From assembly GCA_015655565.1 (NCBI GenBank), contig JAATEU010000258.1, forward strand, positions 1 to 8,324: a stretch of 8,324 bases of DNA. Reading direction: 5' to 3'. Below, one piece after another: positions 5,548 to 8,324 of the stretch. The translations under genes were made by a program, and so were the position numbers. Source of the stretch: Clostridiales bacterium (GTDB lineage: Bacteria > Bacillota > Clostridia > Lachnospirales > Lachnospiraceae). Under the pieces are notes generated by a model. The model ran no database searches. It was not told the DNA's origin and saw only the letters and a list, made by a program, of their open reading frames with translations. Within the stretch, counting starts at the first letter, position 1. Each line of letters begins with the position of its first letter.

Positions 5548-6384
5548 TTATCTGCGTGTTCTAATTTCATCCATTATCTTTTTTACATAGGCCGCAGCCT
5601 TATCAAACTCTTTTTCCGTATCCATATGCTCAATAAATACCGGCATATTCGGATCCAATTTATCAATTTCTTTAATAAAAGCAGGATAATCCAGGATACC
5701 TGCCCCCGGCGGCAGTTCTTTTACATATAAAGTAAATGTTTCATCCATATATAAATCTTTTATATGACAGCTTTTTATGTATTTACCCAATCTGGCAATA
5801 CATTCTTTTAAAAATTCCCCATTGAGATAATAGTTCTTCGGCAAAAACATCATATTTACTGCATCTAAATGAACTGCGAAGGCTTTCCTGTCTACAGCTT
5901 TTATTATTTCCAGATAACTTTCAATAGAATCCGGATACAGCCATGGTGAAGGTTCTAATGTATAAAATGTCTTTACAGGTTTTACTTCATCAATGATTTT
6001 TTGAATTGTATTCACCATTTGTTCAAACATTTTTTCTGAAAAATTATCAGGATGAGGCCCATACCAAACTTTTGTATTATATGTTCCTGATATATTTACA
6101 CAGCAATTTGCTTCTAACTCCTCAGCCAATTCTAATTGATGTTTTGTATATAAAATATTTTCATTCCGCACCTTTGCATCGGTATGAGTCACATTATTCC
6201 ATATGCCTACTTCCCCAATTACAATATCATACTCTCTTGCAATCTTTTTATATGCTTCAATTGTTTTATCGGATGCACGGTAATCAATGGGACTTATGGC
6301 AGATCTATAACCCTTTTTCTTTATATACTCTGCCCATTCTTCCGGTAATTCACATTTTTTAAATACCATTCCGCCTAATCGCAT
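5548..6384 (-). CDS. TIM-barrel sugar isomerase/epimerase (AP endonuclease family 2, xylose isomerase-like)
   Basis: A 278-aa cytoplasmic enzyme of the xylose-isomerase-like TIM-barrel family, which includes D-tagatose 3-epimerase, hydroxypyruvate isomerase and IolE. The four expected divalent-metal ligands are visible in order: Glu144 in YTLEPSPW, Asp174 in VHLDAVN, His207 in CHIKD and Glu252 in FIEHMD. The length fits D-tagatose 3-epimerase-type proteins (about 280-300 aa). The start at 6384 has GGGGGA (6391-6396) with a 6-nt spacer and gives MRLGGMVFKK, a typical first beta strand. It lies between the GRE and SMP-30 genes on the same strand, so it is probably co-transcribed. It likely isomerises or epimerises a keto-sugar or sugar acid; the substrate cannot be decided. 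Confidence 0.88.
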   Translation of the reverse strand: MRLGGMVFKKCELPEEWAEYIKKKGYRSAISPIDYRASDKTIEAYKKIAREYDIVIGEVGIWNNVTHTDAKVRNENILYTKHQLELAEELEANCCVNISGTYNTKVWYGPHPDNFSEKMFEQMVNTIQKIIDEVKPVKTFYTLEPSPWLYPDSIESYLEIIKAVDRKAFAVHLDAVNMMFLPKNYYLNGEFLKECIARLGKYIKSCHIKDLYMDETFTLYVKELPPGAGILDYPAFIKEIDKLDPNMPVFIEHMDTEKEFDKAAAYVKKIMDEIRTRR

Positions 6385-6488
6385 GTTTTGTCCCCCAGGT
6401 CAATGGAACCTGCTTCATGATATCCGGCAGGTACTTCAATATAGAAAAGACCGTCTTTCCCGCACCTTTCTTTATTAACCTTATACCA
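6375..6488 (-). pseudogene. Coding-like fragment between GRE and isomerase
   Basis: The 96-nt spacer after the GRE stop is open in one frame and reads like the end of a protein: GKDGLFYIEVPAGYHE then AGSIDLGDKTCD and a TAG that overlaps the isomerase start by 10 nt. The frame has no ATG, GTG or TTG and is bounded upstream by a stop inside the GRE end, so it cannot be translated on its own. I do not recognise the family. Composition (Gly, Glu, Asp, aromatic residues) is protein-like, so it may be the tail of a deleted gene; alternatively it is simply a spacer. Confidence 0.25.
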
Positions 6489-8324
6489 TTAGTTCCATTC
6501 TCTCAATAATATGGTCTTGATATTCTTCCTCTAATTCTACAAAATAACCGCTCCATCCCCAAACACGTACAATTAAGTTCCGGTGTTCTTTCGGATGAAT
6601 CTTTGCATCCAACAACATTTCCCTGTTAACCGCATTCAGCTGCAGCTGATGTCCGCCCATATCAATAAAAGCTTTGACTAACATTGCCACCTTGCTTATA
6701 CCTTCTTCATTCCGGAACACCGTATCATGAAGCTCTATGGTTAATGGGCCTCCATTGGCAACTTCCGTCAAATCAGGCTTTGTAAAGGATTTAATAATTG
6801 ATATAGGCCCATTGCATCTGGCAAATAAGCTCGGAGAATAATTGCACGCTAAGACTTCCCCTGCTTTTCTTCCATCCGGAGTAGCCTGCAGGGACTTTGA
6901 ATGCCAGATATAATACATTGCCGAACCGGTTCCGGCCCTGTAGATTCCTCCCTGGTCGTTATGATATTCACTAATAGAACCTGCAAATCCTTTTAATAAA
7001 TCTACTGCTATCTTATCCGCATCCTCCTCATCATTTCCCATCTTAGGGCCCTTGTATCGCAGCTTATTTAATAATTCATCATATCCTTCATAATTATTAT
7101 CAAGTGCTGTAAGTAAAGTATCCGCCTTAACAGATTGTTCATCGTATATGTATCTCTTAATAGAGGCCAGTGAGTCTGCTGCCGTAGATAATCCCGTTCC
7201 GTGAATCCCATAATTGTTATATTTATTTCCCTTTGAAATATCCTTTGCTTTTCTTATACAGTCCTTCATCATAAGTGACATAACCGGAGACGGTTCCATA
7301 TAAACCTTCTTATATTTTTCTGTCATCAATCCGCATTTTTCCTTCATTCTTTGCCGTACAAGTGCAAAGAATTTCTCAAAATCCTTACAATCCGGCAGTT
7401 TGGGCAGTATATCCACTACTAATTCCGTAAAAGAAAGACCGTCAATGTTAGGGATATCCATTCCATACCCAGGAATAATCACTTCCCAGCAGGCTGCTAC
7501 CGCATAATTATATGCATCCTGCCGTTCATATCCCCAACGAAGTAATGCGGGAATCACAATATCATCGTTGGAATATTGAGGAAATCCCAACCCTTGTTTT
7601 GTCAACCTGCTTCCCTTTTCATAAAGGGAAAGAGGTGTTTTATGGTTAACTCTCAGATTTATCTTCGGATCAATGAGTTTTAAATCCAGACTGGCTTCCA
7701 TACACATATCCGACAATCTATTATACATATCGGCACCATCTGTATTCAATCCGCCTAACACCATACTCTGTCCATTATCACCTTGCTGTATACCAGGATA
7801 TAAATCACTGTCTTTATTAAAACTAATAAAAAATTCTTCCAATAATTCTAAAGCCGATTCTTCTGTTAATATACCGCTTTCTAAATCTTTCTCCAAATAT
7901 TCAAACATATATTGGTCAAATCTTCCGATGGTATTATGATAATTGCAGGAACACCAAAGACAAAAGTGCATTAAGCGAAAAAATTGTAAGGCTTCCAATA
8001 AGTTAGACGGCTTTTGTCCGGGAATCTTATCAAAAATTTCTTCCACCGCTTGATTTCCCACTTCCTTTGCCTCTTCCTGATATCTTTTTGCAAATACTTC
8101 GATAGCGTCTAAAACCCGAAGCATTGCAGTCAAGTAAGCCTTTTCTTCTCCCCTGTGCCTTAAAATTTCTTCTTCAATTTCGTTTCTTTTTACATCAAAA
8201 CCCACATTAATAATGTCCATATATTCCGGACTTATATTACATACTTTTCCATGCTCATGAATATAATGATGTCTCCGAATTCCATACAGTTCCTGTTTGG
8301 TATAAATCTCAGGCAATGCCGTAA
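6481..8324 (-). CDS. Glycyl radical enzyme (pyruvate formate-lyase-like), 5' end outside the window
   Basis: The frame is open to the right edge; the TTG at 8316 is probably an internal Leu codon, since GRE proteins are usually 750-850 aa and about 613 are visible. Numbering from that Leu: thiyl-radical Cys276 with Glu278 in AACWEVIIPG, the order C-x-E being usual for dehydratase-type GREs (GCVEP) rather than the CC pair of pyruvate formate-lyase. TPDGRKAGEVLACNYSPS lies at 479-496, GGHQLQLNAV at 554-563, and the glycyl motif RVWGWSGYF has Gly587, 24 residues from the end. The usual motif is RV(A/S)G(Y/F)SA, so Trp on both sides and Gly after Ser are unusual. Acts anaerobically in the cytoplasm and needs a radical-SAM activase, none of which is in the window. 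Likely a radical dehydratase or C-C lyase on a hydroxylated compound from this cluster. Confidence 0.93.
   Translation of the reverse strand, partial: TALPEIYTKQELYGIRRHHYIHEHGKVCNISPEYMDIINVGFDVKRNEIEEEILRHRGEEKAYLTAMLRVLDAIEVFAKRYQEEAKEVGNQAVEEIFDKIPGQKPSNLLEALQFFRLMHFCLWCSCNYHNTIGRFDQYMFEYLEKDLESGILTEESALELLEEFFISFNKDSDLYPGIQQGDNGQSMVLGGLNTDGADMYNRLSDMCMEASLDLKLIDPKINLRVNHKTPLSLYEKGSRLTKQGLGFPQYSNDDIVIPALLRWGYERQDAYNYAVAACWEVIIPGYGMDIPNIDGLSFTELVVDILPKLPDCKDFEKFFALVRQRMKEKCGLMTEKYKKVYMEPSPVMSLMMKDCIRKAKDISKGNKYNNYGIHGTGLSTAADSLASIKRYIYDEQSVKADTLLTALDNNYEGYDELLNKLRYKGPKMGNDEEDADKIAVDLLKGFAGSISEYHNDQGGIYRAGTGSAMYYIWHSKSLQATPDGRKAGEVLACNYSPSLFARCNGPISIIKSFTKPDLTEVANGGPLTIELHDTVFRNEEGISKVAMLVKAFIDMGGHQLQLNAVNREMLLDAKIHPKEHRNLIVRVWGWSGYFVELEEEYQDHIIERMELMV

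Overview
The window is an AT-rich stretch in which every supported gene reads leftward (minus strand). The AGGAGG-type ribosome binding sites, low GC, an oxygen-sensitive glycyl radical enzyme and an RpiR-type regulator suggest an anaerobic Firmicute, probably a gut clostridium of the Lachnospiraceae kind. That placement is an inference from gene content and base composition; no marker gene is present.

In transcription order (right to left): (1) a catabolic set made of a glycyl radical enzyme (GRE) cut off at the right edge, a TIM-barrel sugar isomerase/epimerase and an SMP-30/gluconolactonase-type beta-propeller. (2) A 403-bp gap holding undetermined sequence, a strong sigma-A promoter, and what looks like a decayed fragment of a ribulokinase-type FGGY kinase. 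(3) A single-gene unit for an RpiR/MurR-family regulator with an SIS sugar-phosphate-binding domain, closed by a clear intrinsic terminator. (4) A 488-bp gap with a probable promoter, AT-rich palindromes resembling one at the regulator's own promoter, and two tandem copies of a structured-RNA-like element ending at the next start codon. (5) A second catabolic set: an FGGY sugar kinase, a zinc-dependent medium-chain dehydrogenase starting at TTG, and the first 32 codons of a gene that resembles SIS-type 6-phospho-3-hexuloisomerases.

Together the genes look like an anaerobic pathway for an unidentified sugar, polyol or sugar acid: polyol/ketose oxidoreduction (dehydrogenase), phosphorylation (kinase), aldose/ketose interconversion (TIM barrel and possibly the SIS protein), lactone opening (SMP-30), and a radical dehydration or C-C cleavage step (GRE). 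The substrate cannot be read from the sequence. The GRE has the thiyl Cys and glycyl motif but unusual flanking residues, and no activating enzyme is in the window.

The most notable feature is the leader of the kinase operon. Two copies of an element of about 108 nt lie at a 112-nt period. They share an identical 19-nt core, yet the stem of the second hairpin differs in sequence between copies while staying base-paired around the same CAGG loop. That pattern indicates RNA structure, and I do not recognise it as a known riboswitch class.
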